From Promerops cafer (Eukaryota; Chordata; Aves; Passeriformes; Nectariniidae), in assembly GCA_013398275.1 (NCBI GenBank), contig VZSE01002342.1, positions 1,889,279 to 1,953,278 of the forward strand: a stretch of 64,000 bases of DNA. The letters run 5' to 3'. Shown here in pieces: positions 49,939 through 63,300 of the stretch. Numbering within the stretch: the first letter of the stretch is position 1; each line of letters starts with the position of its first letter. A program made the position numbers and the translations under genes. Under the pieces are notes generated by a model. The model searched no databases. It was not told the DNA's origin and saw nothing but the letters and a program-made list of their open reading frames with translations.

Positions 49939-50009
49939 GTCCGCGGACTTCCCGGCGCCGCCGCTCTGCCAGCCGCTCTTCTGGGCATGTCCTCGCTCCC
50001 TGCCCCAAC

Positions 50010-50017
50010 TTTTTAAA
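50010..50017 (-). promoter_or_regulatory. NMU: TATA-like box of NMU
   Basis: Minus-strand TTTAAAAA within GGATTTAAAAAGTT, 72 bp upstream of the NMU start codon. The usual spacing would put transcription start near 49985-49992. Confidence 0.55.
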
Positions 50018-50026
50018 TCCCCCCGA

Positions 50027-50032
50027 CACGTG
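50027..50032 (-). promoter_or_regulatory. canonical CACGTG E-box at the NMU promoter
   Basis: Palindromic CACGTG ten bases upstream of the TATA-like box. This is the consensus bound by CLOCK-BMAL1, USF and MYC-type bHLH factors. The position is proximal enough to be functional; which factor binds is inference. Confidence 0.6.
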
Positions 50033-53000
50033 GACGAGCCCCAGCGTGGCTCGGGAGGGCTGCCCCGCTCCCCCCCGGGGCCGGCGGCTGGTGACTCAGC
50101 CCGCTCCGCCCCGGCGCAGGGCCGCTGGAACCCGTGCTGGGGCGGCGGGTGTCCCTGCTTGGCACAGAGGCGAGGCGCTGGCCAGGCTCCAGGCCCTTTA
50201 TTAAACCCCTTCCTTAAAAAAAAAAAAAAAAGAAATCCATGTTTTAATCCCCCGGAGCCCGGCAGGAACCGCGGCGGCTGGCGCGGAAGGCACCGCTCCT
50301 TCCCTGCCGTGGATGTTGGGAGTGACGGAACGAGGGCGGCCAAGGGGGTGCTCAGACACCGTCCCAGCCCCGTGTGCGGGGAGAAGAGGCGTGATTTAAA
50401 GTGGGTAAATCGGACCCACTCGCTGACTTGCCCCAAACTAGCTGAACGTGGGAGTAAACCTCGTGGAGCTTGCATGTGGGAGAAACCGTCGGTGGCTCTG
50501 GGGATGCGGGGCTCTGGGGATGGGCTGGGCACCCCTCCGCCCCGGCACTGGCCATCTGGTCACTGAATTTTCTGAAGACTCCCAGGCTGCAGGGGTGTGA
50601 CCCCCTCCAGACTTTTCAAACTATGCCTTAAATACACACGCAATGCCACACCACGAAACAGAACTCAGCGATATGGTAATATTTAGAGATTAAAATCCTA
50701 ATACTGTGCTTAGCAAGGTATTTTACTTATAATACAGCTGCAGACCTTGGTCTCAGTTGTTATTTATGCCTATAGATAATGAAAGCAACTACATTCTATG
50801 ACAGTCAAAAGTACACAGATTCCAGATCTGTTAAGTCACTTGTGCAGTTTAGTCCAGCCATCCCTGAAGCACAGCAAGGGCTGGCTTACCAGAGTGCCAG
50901 CTAGTCCTGCTATCAGATCCAACAAGTGATGATCAGCACTGCCAAGAGTGAACAAGATGCTCAGGCTAGTGCTCACCTGTTGCTTACACCGAGCCCAGCA
51001 GCAAAGTCTGACTTTGATGTATGGTGCATGTCTGTCTCTGCTTTCTCCCCGTTTGCTGCAGGAAGATCCTGCGCGGCTGAGGTGCTGCTCCAATGCTACA
51101 GGGATGGACAGGAAATCCCAGTTTAGAGTCTATCTTTATGATTTGTTTTCCCTTCTTTTTCCATTGACTCACATTTTTTCGCTTGGTTGCTTTTTTTTTC
51201 CTAAGGAAATTAGTACATCACAGTCCAGCAATGAGACGTAAGTGCAATAGTAGAGATTGTCACTTTCCAAAACAACTTGCCATTCTTTTTTACCATTTCA
51301 GTGGGTTTTGACTGGGGGCTAAATAGTACGTGGTGGAGTAAATCTGCCTGACAAGAGCAGTGGCTGTTCCTGTGAAACAAAACAAAACTTTGATTTATAG
51401 CCATTACATTGGTGTCTGCTCTTTGCCTTCACCTTTATCAGATATATGTGAAACAAAGTGGGCTCTGCCACCCTGGACACTTTGATAGGCAGTCAAAATT
51501 GCAAAAGCTTTGCCAAGCAGCATGCGAAGATGCCGTAAAATTCTTTTGGTAATAGAAGCATCTTCTCTATCAAATTCAGTAGCAAGACAAATTCTGTCCC
51601 TTTATACGTCTGGGGACAGATCTAATCCTCATGTCAATGGAGAGCCAGTTATCAGACCAGTATATAAACTGAAGAAGCCTGTATTTTGTATGTATGATTG
51701 TATTTATATCTATTTAATTAAGAGGGTTTTTAAAAAACAGTCTTAATTGAGGGATTGCATTTAGTTATGGGTTTTTGTTAATAAAAGCAGAACACATTTA
51801 TTTGAAGAAATGCTCATAAATAGGGAGTCATCAGTGCTGAAAGGTATCTCCCTAATCTATCTTGATTCAACTGCATGGATCAGTGTTCCAAGCTTTAGCC
51901 TAAGGAAAGATTTAATTTCTTATGCATTTTAATTATTACAGTCTTGTTAAATATTTAATAGATTGTGAAATAAAATAAATTACAGTCTATTATGATTTGA
52001 GCGCAGGATACCCGTAAATATTCTGCACCTGTTGAATGTTGCAGAGTGTTTTGAGAATACTGAAAAAAAGATACATCTTGAATTAAACTTTAGTTTTAAG
52101 TGAAAGGGTTCTGATTAGCCCAGAAGCTGCATTTTTGCACAGTGTGTTTTAGCACTGCAAACTGAAAAATTTTGTTGAGCTCACTTGCACAAAATTGTAT
52201 CAGGAGATTTTGAAGATTATGAGAAAAAATTTCGAGGTAGAAAATTTCTGGTCTTCCATTTACCGTCAAAAAAAAAATCTAATATTTCTCTCTTGCTTGG
52301 ATTTGTATTGCTTGAAAATCCTCCATCTGAAATATGAATTTTGTTTTCAGCAGATTCCTGCTAATGGGCAAAAGCAGTAGCCATTACACATTCAATGTGT
52401 AATCCTATTTGTGCCATGAGTTACAGTGTCTGACTCCTAACAGCTGCACTCCTTCAGTACTTCCAACCCAGTATGAACTCCATTTCATTTTAGACTATGC
52501 CTTTTTACTAAAAGCATCAGTACAGTTTTGCATTTCCTGAGACCTGGGTAAGGTAAACTGATTTGGGCATTGTTACAATCCTCCTTGTAAAATACTAGAA
52601 AAAAACAATATAACTTCTGACAAAAATGTAGTTTTGCACTAAGCTCAGACTACATATTATACCAAGATAATATTTCTACTGAAATTGGTGCAAATTTTGA
52701 CAGAGCAAGTCCACCAAGCTTGAATTTGAGTTTATAGGAAGCTTGTATTGTTTATGACAGTAATCTTTATTCAAGGAACTCACTGAAATTCAAGTAAGCA
52801 TTCTTATAAACAGGAGAAAAAATATGTCTTTCTCTATTGTATCTGGTTTTGTTTTGTTTAATAGGTTGATGAAATTAATGTTACACTATTGCAGGAACAA
52901 AACACATCCTCATTAAACGAATGGCTTGGAGGATGTTTTGGATGCTGTAATTAGCTTCTTTGAAATATTTATGTTCTTCCTAATGTTGCTTGAATAAATG

Positions 53001-56000
53001 TTAATTATGGCTAGTGGAAAGGAAATCAAAGAGCTGAGTATGTGAAAACATCATCTTCCCTGTCTCTGCAGAGGCAGGGTCAGGAGGTGCCTCACTGAAT
53101 CCACTCGCTGCACACATGCACACGCAGCCTGTGAAGAGGTCAATGCATTCTAGTTTCTCTACAACTTTAATTTAATAAAAATTATGAGAAATCATTCCTC
53201 CTACATCAGAGCACGAGAACTAGGAGTGCTTTTATTCATACCGCGTTTTCTTCACCAATACATTCCAAACTTACTGGAGAGTGCTTGAAATGGCTCACTG
53301 TGTGCAAGCATGTGGATGTTTCTCACAACTTCAGATGGGTCCATTAATAACTTGTTAATCCTTCTGTACAACAGGCAAGTTGTGTACATGGATTTTGTTC
53401 TTACTTGTTTATGTTCTAGGGAATTAGATTTTGTGTAGGCAAGTCTCAAAAAATTAATTACTGGCTGCTCAGATACTGTGCTCCTGCAAGGTATTCTCTC
53501 CTTTTATTACTAATAATGAATAGAAAGTTTGTGTCACAACATAAAAAAGATCCATAAAGGAAAGTCACTGGAGTCTCAATTCAAGAATAAGCATCTCTAA
53601 ATGGGCTTTTATTACAGTGTTGGCCTAACACAAAGAGATAATCACTGAGTAGTAGTCTTTAGGGATGTCTCCCTACAAATGGAAAGCAAACAACAAAACC
53701 CAAGTCATATTGGGCATGGTAGACCTTGTATTTTCTCAAAAAATTCCTTTTTTATTTTATCCAAGATGATGCCTCAGCTCTTCCTTTATGAATAAGTAAA
53801 ACATAAATGACTCTCTAATGAATTAGATCTTGCCTGAACTACTGGAAATGAGGACAGAAAACCCAGCCCCTGTGCTAAGAGAGACTCCACTAGGGAACAG
53901 TGATGGGACTGATTGCAGCAAGTATTCAGGGCTCTCTTCCAGAGTTACAGAATATTTTGCATAAAAAATTCCTTGTGTAAAGAGAGATGACTGAACCTTT
54001 TAATGACGAAAGAAAACTTGATGACAGTAACTAAATCCAGGAAAAATGTGATAATCTTTCCAAAATGGTGGCTACTTGGGAATACCCAGAAGAAATGTGT
54101 AATTTTTATAGACTTGAGTTTGTTTCAGAAGTGGAACAGGTCACAGATGATAAACCTTTCTCCACCAAACTCACACCATTTTCCATATTTTCCACCAGCG
54201 TTCACCATCTATTCTACACAAACATGGGACTGGAAACAAAAGAGATTATTGTTTTATGAAGTCCTGATGATTGTAGAAAAAAATATAAATTTCTGTTCAA
54301 AGGAAAGCAATAATTATCTACTATAATTACTATGTAAAAAGTATGGTCTCATAAATTTTTTTGAAAAAGGCTAATCTTCAAGATACTCTCATCTCACTTT
54401 TCTTGCCTCAATATTGCTTTCAGAATCTACAGGTTTTATTAACTGAAAAGACCTTAAGCAAGAAAATAGAGGAGTGATGGTAGATGAGTAATGACACTTA
54501 GAAAATGTCATTTTCTCTTCCACACCCCTGTGAGATGAGTTGGTTTTACAATGGGATCATTTCTCTTATAATGAGAGACAAACTCATATCATGCCCTCAC
54601 AAGGGTTTTGTGTAATTTTTTCACAATATGCACATAAATCCAGCAGAAAGGAAGAAATCCTGAAAATTTGGTTTATAAAGTTAATATTTTTCCAAAAGTT
54701 TTGAATTGTCATTGGCTTCAGAAAAAAAATATGTAAAATCCAGGGCTAAATTTGGTACACTGTCTAAACTCTAGTATTTGACCAAAAATTTCCTCCCATC
54801 TTCCTGATGAGGTACAACTAATGTCAACTGCAGGAAATTTCTTTGCATGGATGCAACATGTAAGCACTTGCTTAGAAGTCTGAAGGAAAAGACCTTATGG
54901 AAATAAATTGGAAGAATGGACTAAAATCCTCTGAGTGTCTTCCAGGTTGAATCAGAGATTCTCTGCCCCAGCTGCGAGGCAATGGGATCCCAGTGGGCTG
55001 TTGTTTGTCCTGTTTATCTGCTCAGTGTCTTCCTAGGACCAGAGCACTTGGCTCATGTCAGGTTTACTTAGAAATCGTATTCATTAATAAAGCAGAAAAC
55101 TGAAGAATAACTCATAGATTTTGTTGTGTCAAAACAATCCTAAACAAAACCCCAGTTCTACCAATCCCTTCATTCTTATCCCAGCACCACAAAGCTGCTC
55201 TTACTGTGGGTTAATCAGCAAGGCACCTTACTGGGCAGGATATTATGTATGTACAGAGCCTGCAACTGGTTTCTTTCCCTCATTCTACCAACCACTGAAT
55301 GCAGAAGAATGACAAAACCCATCAATAGAGTCTTTTGTCCTTAAAACTCAATAAATTTCTCTTTTCTTGGTTTTAGGTTTTTTGAAGTCTGTCAAAAGGA
55401 GGGTTTTGTAAGGTGTCTTACCTGTGTAATCTGAGACACCATGATCAGACACATGAACTTTTCAATGGCTTTACAGTAATAAACTGTAATTTAGGAATTA
55501 CTAAAACATTTTATACACACCACATTCTTTATTATCTTAAAAATGGAATCATTTTCTATGCAGATTGATCAAATATATCATTGATGATCAGTTCAGCATG
55601 CTTGCCCACTCCTTCCAGGTTTTGTTAAAAATCCTCTCATAAATCTGGCTGCTCATAGTACATGATGGGTCACACAGTTACTTCCACGAAAAACTGAAGG
55701 TAACTTTCCTTATAAAAATGCTACTTATCAGGAAGAAACATTTGCAAATGATGAATAATACGGGTTATTACTATTGCTATGAGTGGCAGCTCTCCCCATA
55801 ACAGCAAATAAAATCCAACTGCCTGCACCACTCCTGCACTCTCCATCTCAAATGACAGCCCTGGAGTGAGTAGGATCATTATTTCTTATTCTTATCGTGG
55901 AAGTGAGCCCACAAGGGCTATTAAAAGTACAGTAACTTAATATTTTAACATATTGTAATAGGTTTAAAATGGATTAATGCCAGGAGAAAGACATGGTTTT

Positions 56001-58094
56001 GTTTTTGGAGGTTTTTTTAAACACACTTAGAAATTTAGCACAAACTAGTTTTAACTGTCTTTAAGAAGGAGCGTGACACTGTCATATTCTTCAGGGAAAA
56101 ATCAGTCTACACTAAAGAGATTTTAATTCCTAAATTCTTTTAATTCTGATTTCATATTTCTGTCTTCCCAGACAAAAAAAATCCTCAAATATACACATCA
56201 TCTATGAAAAACCTCCAGTTTTACTGATGACATGAGATTTTTAAAAAATGATTTTTTGTTTCTGCTGGTGCATATGATCAATGAATGCTGCAGAAATCAA
56301 GTATGCCAGAACAACTCCAATAAAACTATGAAGTTGGAAGATCCAATAAAAAATAATGAATCAATTCAAGAAGCTAATGCTTAAAAATATAGATTTTTTT
56401 TTTCAAATGGGCTGAAAACTGACAGCAACTTATGAAAAGAAAAATTGTCAGCCTAAAGCACAGCCCCTAAAATGGAAGAAGGCTGACATACATAATACTG
56501 CATAATAGGCAAAAATATATACTAGGTCAAATGATGTCTTTTCTTGAGGAGACATGATGAAATTATTAGAAAGGGTTATTTAACAAATATTACTAGAGAG
56601 GAGGTTGTGTAGGGGTTAAAGGGACCAGAGCACACCTCTCTCTCCAGAAGACAGTTTATCATTTCTGCTTGCACTGGCACAAAGTGGACATGTAAAGGTT
56701 ATTTTCAGACTCGCCCTGGGCTGAGCATGTTTTTGTAGAATAATGTAATACAGCCCTTCCCAGGTGAAAAGAGAATGCAAAGCACTGTTAAATCAAAATG
56801 AAAACTGTATGCAACTTTTCTGCAATAAGAAAATTGGGGCAGAAAACAACTTTTTCAGTCAGGCCCAAATCTACTTTTGATTTACATTCTGGAGATGCTA
56901 GCATTAAAGTCCTTTGAGATTAAAGTCCTCAGTGTTGCACTCCTGAGTGACAACCACCATTAAAAAGCCCAAGAATTTCAGTCAGGTAACTTCAAACTAA
57001 CATATGCAGTCTGAAATCTATTTATACTCATAAGGAACCAAAACTGCTTTACAACAATTTTTGACATTTAAGGTTTTGACATTTAAGGTTTATAAAAAAC
57101 TAAGTTTGCCTGAGCTTGAATCAGTATGAAAATTAGTGGCATGCTTAAAAACAGAGGTTAAAATAATAACAGCACTCAGTGACACATAATCCTGGGGGTT
57201 TTGTCCTTTCTGGGTAATCTTGTAATAACACAGAGAACACAGGCAGGTCAGCTCCATCAGGAGTGACCATGCATTGATGCTTCTGAGCTCTGCTTTTGCC
57301 AGGCTTGTTTTCACTGTGGCAGATTTTCACTGACAGATCAGCTGCATCTCATTACTTCAAGAAGTCATGCTTCAGGAAGTGAACTCCTTGAAATGTCACG
57401 ACCTTTCCCTGACAAGAAAAAATGTCACCAAAGAAAACACATTAGAAGTGAAAGACAGAGACCAGGGATCACAACTAATGAAAACACATTTATTGCACTC
57501 TAAAAAAATAATGGACTTTTAAATGGAAATACAAATTCCACTTGAATGGCAGGTATGGAGTACGTACAGTGGTTTATCTGTTGGTCAGTCCCTTGTGAAA
57601 GAGCATCTACTGCTCTGTTACTCTGGTTTGTCACAGGTAAAGCAAAAAACTAATGGAGCTGCATTAACTTTAAACTGAGGCCGAGCCAATTGTTAACATA
57701 TTCTGTGCTGGAAATTTTTATCCTAAGGCTACAGCTGCAGTGTATGTCAGGGTTGGAGAGCTAACACTTCACTAGACATTTTGCTAGACATACATGACCT
57801 GACAGCTCCTGGTGTTAGATCCTTGTGACAAATGCTCTGAATTTAGAGACAGCTTCTGATTTTCAAAAGTATTAAAAGGAAAAAAAATTCAGGTGCTCTG
57901 TTGGCATGAACCACACAGGCATCCTAAGGACAGGTATCCTAAGAACAGGTATCTGAGTGATATATGATAGCACTTATATGAGTTTACACTAGCTGAAGTT
58001 TAGCTCCAGATAATCTTACTGCCTGGTGGCTTAGGGCTGAGGTCTATATACAATAATCCATGCAGAGTTTTTTCTCTATATTTATATACAATAT

Positions 58095-58205
58095 TTTATG
58101 CTGCATATAGAATTTTTGTACCTTTTTTTGGTAGAATACATGTTTTGTAGAATTTTGTACATAGAATATTGCATGTAGAATTTTCTATGCTGCATATAGA
58201 GGTTT
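58095..58205. repeat. short AT-rich tandem array
   Basis: TATGCTGCATATAGA occurs at about 58097 and 58186, with several TAGAATTTT and GTACAT words between. Degenerate repeats upstream of NMU; no known family recognised. Confidence 0.7.
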
Positions 58206-59869
58206 TTCTCCATCTTCCTCCCAAAGAGCAGCAGAAATTTTGGAGCTGATGCAGCAAGGCAATGAAGCACCAGCCCTGGCTTTCCTTAGGGGCCAGCACC
58301 AGCTCTGACATCTTAAACTGGCATTTCCTCCATGTGACTCAAAGCTGAACAAAGTCCTGGGCAGGTATGCACAAGCAAGGGCAGCTACAGGGTGACCTGC
58401 CCTGTGTTATGAAATCAGCTTTTCATTATGCAGTCATCACCATGTGCAGAATCATGCAACATGATAACCCAAACTTGTGAAGCTTAAATGAAGAGTATTA
58501 TTTTTCGCAGATGGAAGTGAAATCCCATGGAAGTTACATGGAAATATTCCCCAGTCTAATTGCCCAGACTACTTCTGATGTCATTGAAGAACACAATGCA
58601 ATGCTCTGCTTCCTTTTCTGGACTATGTTCCTCTGAAACTTTGTGTGCATTTTCCAGTGTGATGGACAAAAATATTTGTGCAGGATAGCACTTCTACAGG
58701 AACAGATACTTAAAGAGATTAACCAGTCCTGGTGTCCCCCAAGAAGGAAGGTAAAAGAGTATGTGTTACCTACTTTTCTCAAAAACAGAGAACAGTGCTA
58801 GAAATTATTCATCAAAGGCCAACAAGGACAGCCAGTAAGGTTTGAATGCCTTGTCTTGGTTTCAAAACATGGAAACCCTTCTCCATGTCAACTAAAAGAG
58901 AAGACCACAAACCACCACACACGCTCTGTGTTACTTAGCTATAACAAACAGGCAGGCAAAAAAAGGAACAAGAGATGAAAAACTCCTTCCTTCCACTGGG
59001 ACAAGGCTCTGTACTCATTCAGGAGGCTCCTACATGGAGCAGACCCCTCTTTTTGCTGTATCCAAGAAGGTTTGAAGGGCAGGAGCACTGATGACAAACT
59101 CCCTGTAACAGATGCCCTGGTTGCCTCTGCAGAATGACTGATCACCAGTATTTGCAATTTCCCCCTTTCAGATGGCATGATTTCATGACTTTGTCTTAAT
59201 CTTCTGGCCTGTTTTAGGATTGAAGTGGTAATTTTTCTGTCTTTTTGAAGTTTGATTCAGAAGTGGGAGTTGGGATATCATCTTCCACAAAAATTAACAC
59301 ACCCCAGACATTTTGAATTGATTCAAATCACACTGCACATTTCCAGATTAAAGATCTGAAAAATTGTAAATGCCTCTGTGTGTTAGACAGACTTAGAGAC
59401 TTTCCTAGCTGAAGGACACTTAGTCTTAATGCTCATACAGGCCTAATTCCATATACTGTGGGTGACTCATTCTTTGCTCCTTTTTAAAAATCTGTGTTGG
59501 TAACTGTCATAAAGCAGCTGTGACATATACGTTATGCCTGTGCAACGGGTAGAGTACCTAAAACTAAGAATACTGTTCTATGAAACATTTATTGTTTGAA
59601 AATAAAAGTCCTTTACTTTGATTTTTATTTTTTCCCACCTTTTCCCCTATTTTGGCAGTATCCTTTTCTGCAGCCCCAAACATACAAGCCTTCTCTTTGG
59701 GATTCCTTGATATGTCTCCAGCTATGTATTATTCTTTGACATGTCCACAACTACAGCTCCTGTACCTGCAAACCATTTCACTTACATGGTAGGTAGAAGA
59801 TTTAAGAGATTTTTGCAGCCTCTATATCTCTTTCAGTATACCAGTCCTGATTCATCCTGAATTACAATA

Positions 59870-60085
59870 CACAGAACCACTTAGGAAAAGATCTTTAAGA
59901 CTGAGACCAACTGTTAACCCAGCACTAAACCATGTCCCTAAGTGCCACATCTACACAGCTTTTAAACACCTCTGGGGATTGTGACTCCACCACTTCCCTG
60001 GGCAGCGTGTTCCAGTGCTCAGAAACCCTTTCAGTGAAGAACTCCCCTTAATATTCAATCTAAACCTCTCCAATGGGCATTACAC
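59870..60085 (-). mobile_element. CR1 3'-end fragment, minus orientation
   Basis: CACAGAACCACTTAGGAAAA followed by ACCATGTCCCTAAGTGCCAC and GTGACTCCACCACTTCCCTG is the reversed 3' portion of CR1. About 215 bp, upstream of NMU. Confidence 0.82.
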
Positions 60086-60324
60086 AAAGATTTCCACCGA
60101 GTACAAACTTTGTTTAGAAAAAGAACAGGCTTAGAAATAAGTGTACCCAGCAAGAATGAAAAATTATGTTGAAGTCTCTAACAAATCTATTACTTTCTCA
60201 CTCTTGTCAATTACTCATAAGTATCTCTTAATCTTGCAGTAACAATGTGAAAGCACATCTTTCTTCTTTTGCTTCTGCAGACATATGGAGTGATCAGGTT
60301 ACTTGTACATTTTCTTCATCCCAC

Positions 60325-60357
60325 AAAAAAAAAAAAAAAAAAAAANAAAAAAAAAAA
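60325..60357. repeat. poly(A) tract broken by one N
   Basis: Run of A with an N at 60346. Length is probably unreliable. Confidence 0.95.
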
Positions 60358-63300
60358 GAGTTGAAAAATAATGTCCCTGAAGTCAGCTGATTTCAAAAGT
60401 CAAGCAAGAGTTGATGTCTCTTCTCTGAGCAGATCTAAGTCTTTGAAATGTCTTTTATAAGGGCTGCAACCTTTGCCACTGTGGCTCTCCTTTTCTGAAT
60501 TGCTTGATGTTCCTCGCGTTGTCAAGGAGACAGTGGGATGATTACAGTCCAAACCCAAGGAACTCCAACATAATGCTGTGTTCCAGCCATTTAAAAAGCA
60601 GTAGGCTTGCGATGTAAGGGTTTAAAATACGCTTTTATACTTCAGTTGTATTTTCAGATATGTAATACCTGTGAAGAATAAGGCTTGGAAACTGGGGTTA
60701 TAACAATATGTATTCAAATTCTGTTCAAGAAGTGTGAGCTCTTCATTTCACTCTAGAGAATCACCACACACACCTATTACAGGCCAGTTCTTTTCTTTCA
60801 CATTCTCAAGATGCTTCTAAGGAAGCAAGTCAGTGTGCTTTTGAAAATGATGTGTCTGAGTAATTTCTTTATTGTTAATACCTTAAAAAAATATTTTTTA
60901 AAAATTTATTTTAATAAAAACAAATTAATTTTAAGAAAGGGAAATCACTTTTGGGAAGGAGAAATATGAGAAAAAATATTCTTGGGTTTTTTGCCAAATT
61001 TGTGACCTTGAATTAATTTGACACTTTTCCTTGCTGCTCCCTCCAATCAGCCCATCCAATCAGGTGTATGTAGGAAAACCTCAGCAATTTGTTCATCTTT
61101 ACTGGTGAAATAACTGATAAATGTTAAGAAAAGAAAGAAAACAGGTTTAGGTAAGAATGTTTAGAATAGCAGGGTGTGAAAATCCCTGTCTTCAAGGAGG
61201 CTGCATTATTATTGAAAAGAAAAAGATTATAATAAGAAAAAACTTGAGCAATTAGTCTAAATTTATGCATGGAGTAAGTGTGGATACCCAAGTATCTGTT
61301 TTTCCATCTTTATACCAGATCCAAATGCAGTCCTGAGTCAAAGCAAAAGTGGGGTTTTTTAAATACTGCCAAGTAATCTTGCACTTTTCACACCAGATCA
61401 TTTTCAAGGACACCAACTGATGTGATGCCAGCTCCATGAGACAATGCTCTGGACTGCAGAAAATCGATTTTAAAAAATGAAACTGAATTACACAGGTACA
61501 TGGAATGGCAGTAGAAATTAAACGTAGTGAGAGATGAAGCATTCTGATTAAATGCGTAAATTTGTTGTTAAATAACCAATGGAGTCCAAAATCAGTAAAT
61601 GTTTTCTGCATAAGAAAACAGTAGCAGATGAAGTTGCACAGTAAGTCCCCCTTCTTCTCACTGCTGAGAAATTAACTGCTTTTCCTGGTCACCAGGACAA
61701 GTCCAACATGTACCAGCTCCGACCAGGGATTAGGTCACCACACTCTTCTCCTGGTACCTTGGTACTTCGGGAGATACTTCATGTTCATCAGCATGTAGAT
61801 GGGGACACTGGAGGACATCAGCTCCACTGCCTATGCAATGCTGAGAGAAGCTTCTTTAAAGGTGAATTACTCCACATTGCCTGGACAGATTTTCTTCATC
61901 TCCAGCAAACCTTCCTTTTCCTCTCCTTTCTGACCAAATATCAGCAAATGATATCCTGCAAGCAAGAATTATTCATTACAAGGCTTCATGCTGGCTTTCA
62001 GTTAACTTCCAAAGAAATGAAAGGGACATGTACCTTACCTTGATTTGTTAGGAGAAGATTTATAAAGCAGGTATGGCAGCACAAGCCCTGAAGTGATTGT
62101 CAATATGCCTGTCTGTAGGATTTAGCAGTGCTAATAGTGGACCTAAATGAAATAATAACAATTTCCAGTCTGCTTAGAATTTCTTTATTTCATTATATCA
62201 ACAACACACGTTGAAATTTTAGTAATAGCCCATTTACATTTTTAACAATTTAAGTTCTTGGTGCTGGAACTGCAGAACACTAAAACCAGCTCAAAACTAT
62301 AATTATGAGTCCTCAGACTAATGTTCTCCCCTTTTATGACACTCAACCAAACTGCTAAATATTTAACAATGTAATGAGTAGGAGTGTAGAATGGGCCAAT
62401 TTAATCTCTCTTTACTTGGCTAAGGTGGCTCTTTTGTTATCCTGTGCATGTGGCATTAGCAGTCGTGTATCATTAACCAGAATGGCAGATAACAACTTCA
62501 TCTGCACACTACTCCACTAGCCCGTTTTCCTGCGGCTCCAAAGGCCAAGTTTCCTTCAGATATTTTCCTCAAGTGAAGAACAAATGTCAGGTTGACTCAA
62601 GAACTGATATTTTCTTAATTTTCTTTGTCATTATTTTTTTTCCTAGCTAGTTACAGGATTTTTCTCCTAGCTAGACAAATACAATTTGTCTTTGAATTGT
62701 ACTTGAATTGTACTACCTCCCTGCAACTCGCTGTGCCACAAACTTCTCACACACAGGTTTTAAAATTTTGCCTCCCTCACTGGTGCAAATGGTTGAATGT
62801 ACTGATGTATTACTTCAAGCAGCCTAAATATGATATATATGAAGTGGTGACTCTACAAGAGATGCCCAATACCTTAAGCATCCCAAGATACTTTTAGGAA
62901 CACTAGTCCCTTTGGACCAGCTCTGCTGTAGCTTATCATCTAGCATGGGTCACTTAAATTCATACTCCTTTTTCCAAGAAAGGGGGGAACTTAATGCACT
63001 CACCCACAGATTATGCAAAGGTAACACAGCTGTGTACAGCAACAAAACGTTTGATTCTAAGGTGATAAGGGGCTCTGACATACCTGGAGGCATGATGCTC
63101 CTGAACTGATTCTGACAGGCTTCTCTCTCACACCTACTTCCCTTTGCCCTGGAGATAGTCAGCAGTTAAAAAAGGAATAGAAACTGAGCACCATCTAATC
63201 TGTGAGAGGAACATAAGGAATTTTCCATCCTTCAAATATAATCTCACACTGAAATCTGGAAATGAATCCTGCCATATTCAGATAGGTTTTCAACAATAAC

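Larger units (their letters stand above)
49600..50560 (-). promoter_or_regulatory. NMU: CpG island over the NMU promoter and first exon
   Basis: Abrupt rise in GC and CpG over about 950 bp between AT-rich flanks, containing NMU exon 1. It also contains GC-box-like GGGCGG and an AP-1/NF-E2-like TGACTCA at 50092-50098. A run of about 16 A near 50217-50232 interrupts it. The long open frames across it on both strands are products of high GC. Confidence 0.85.

Noticed and set aside
49573..50566. Frames of 319, 203 and 209 codons over the NMU CpG island
   Set aside because: They arise from low stop-codon density in GC-rich DNA. Only the short NMU exon 1 within the minus frame is real; past its donor that frame is intron.
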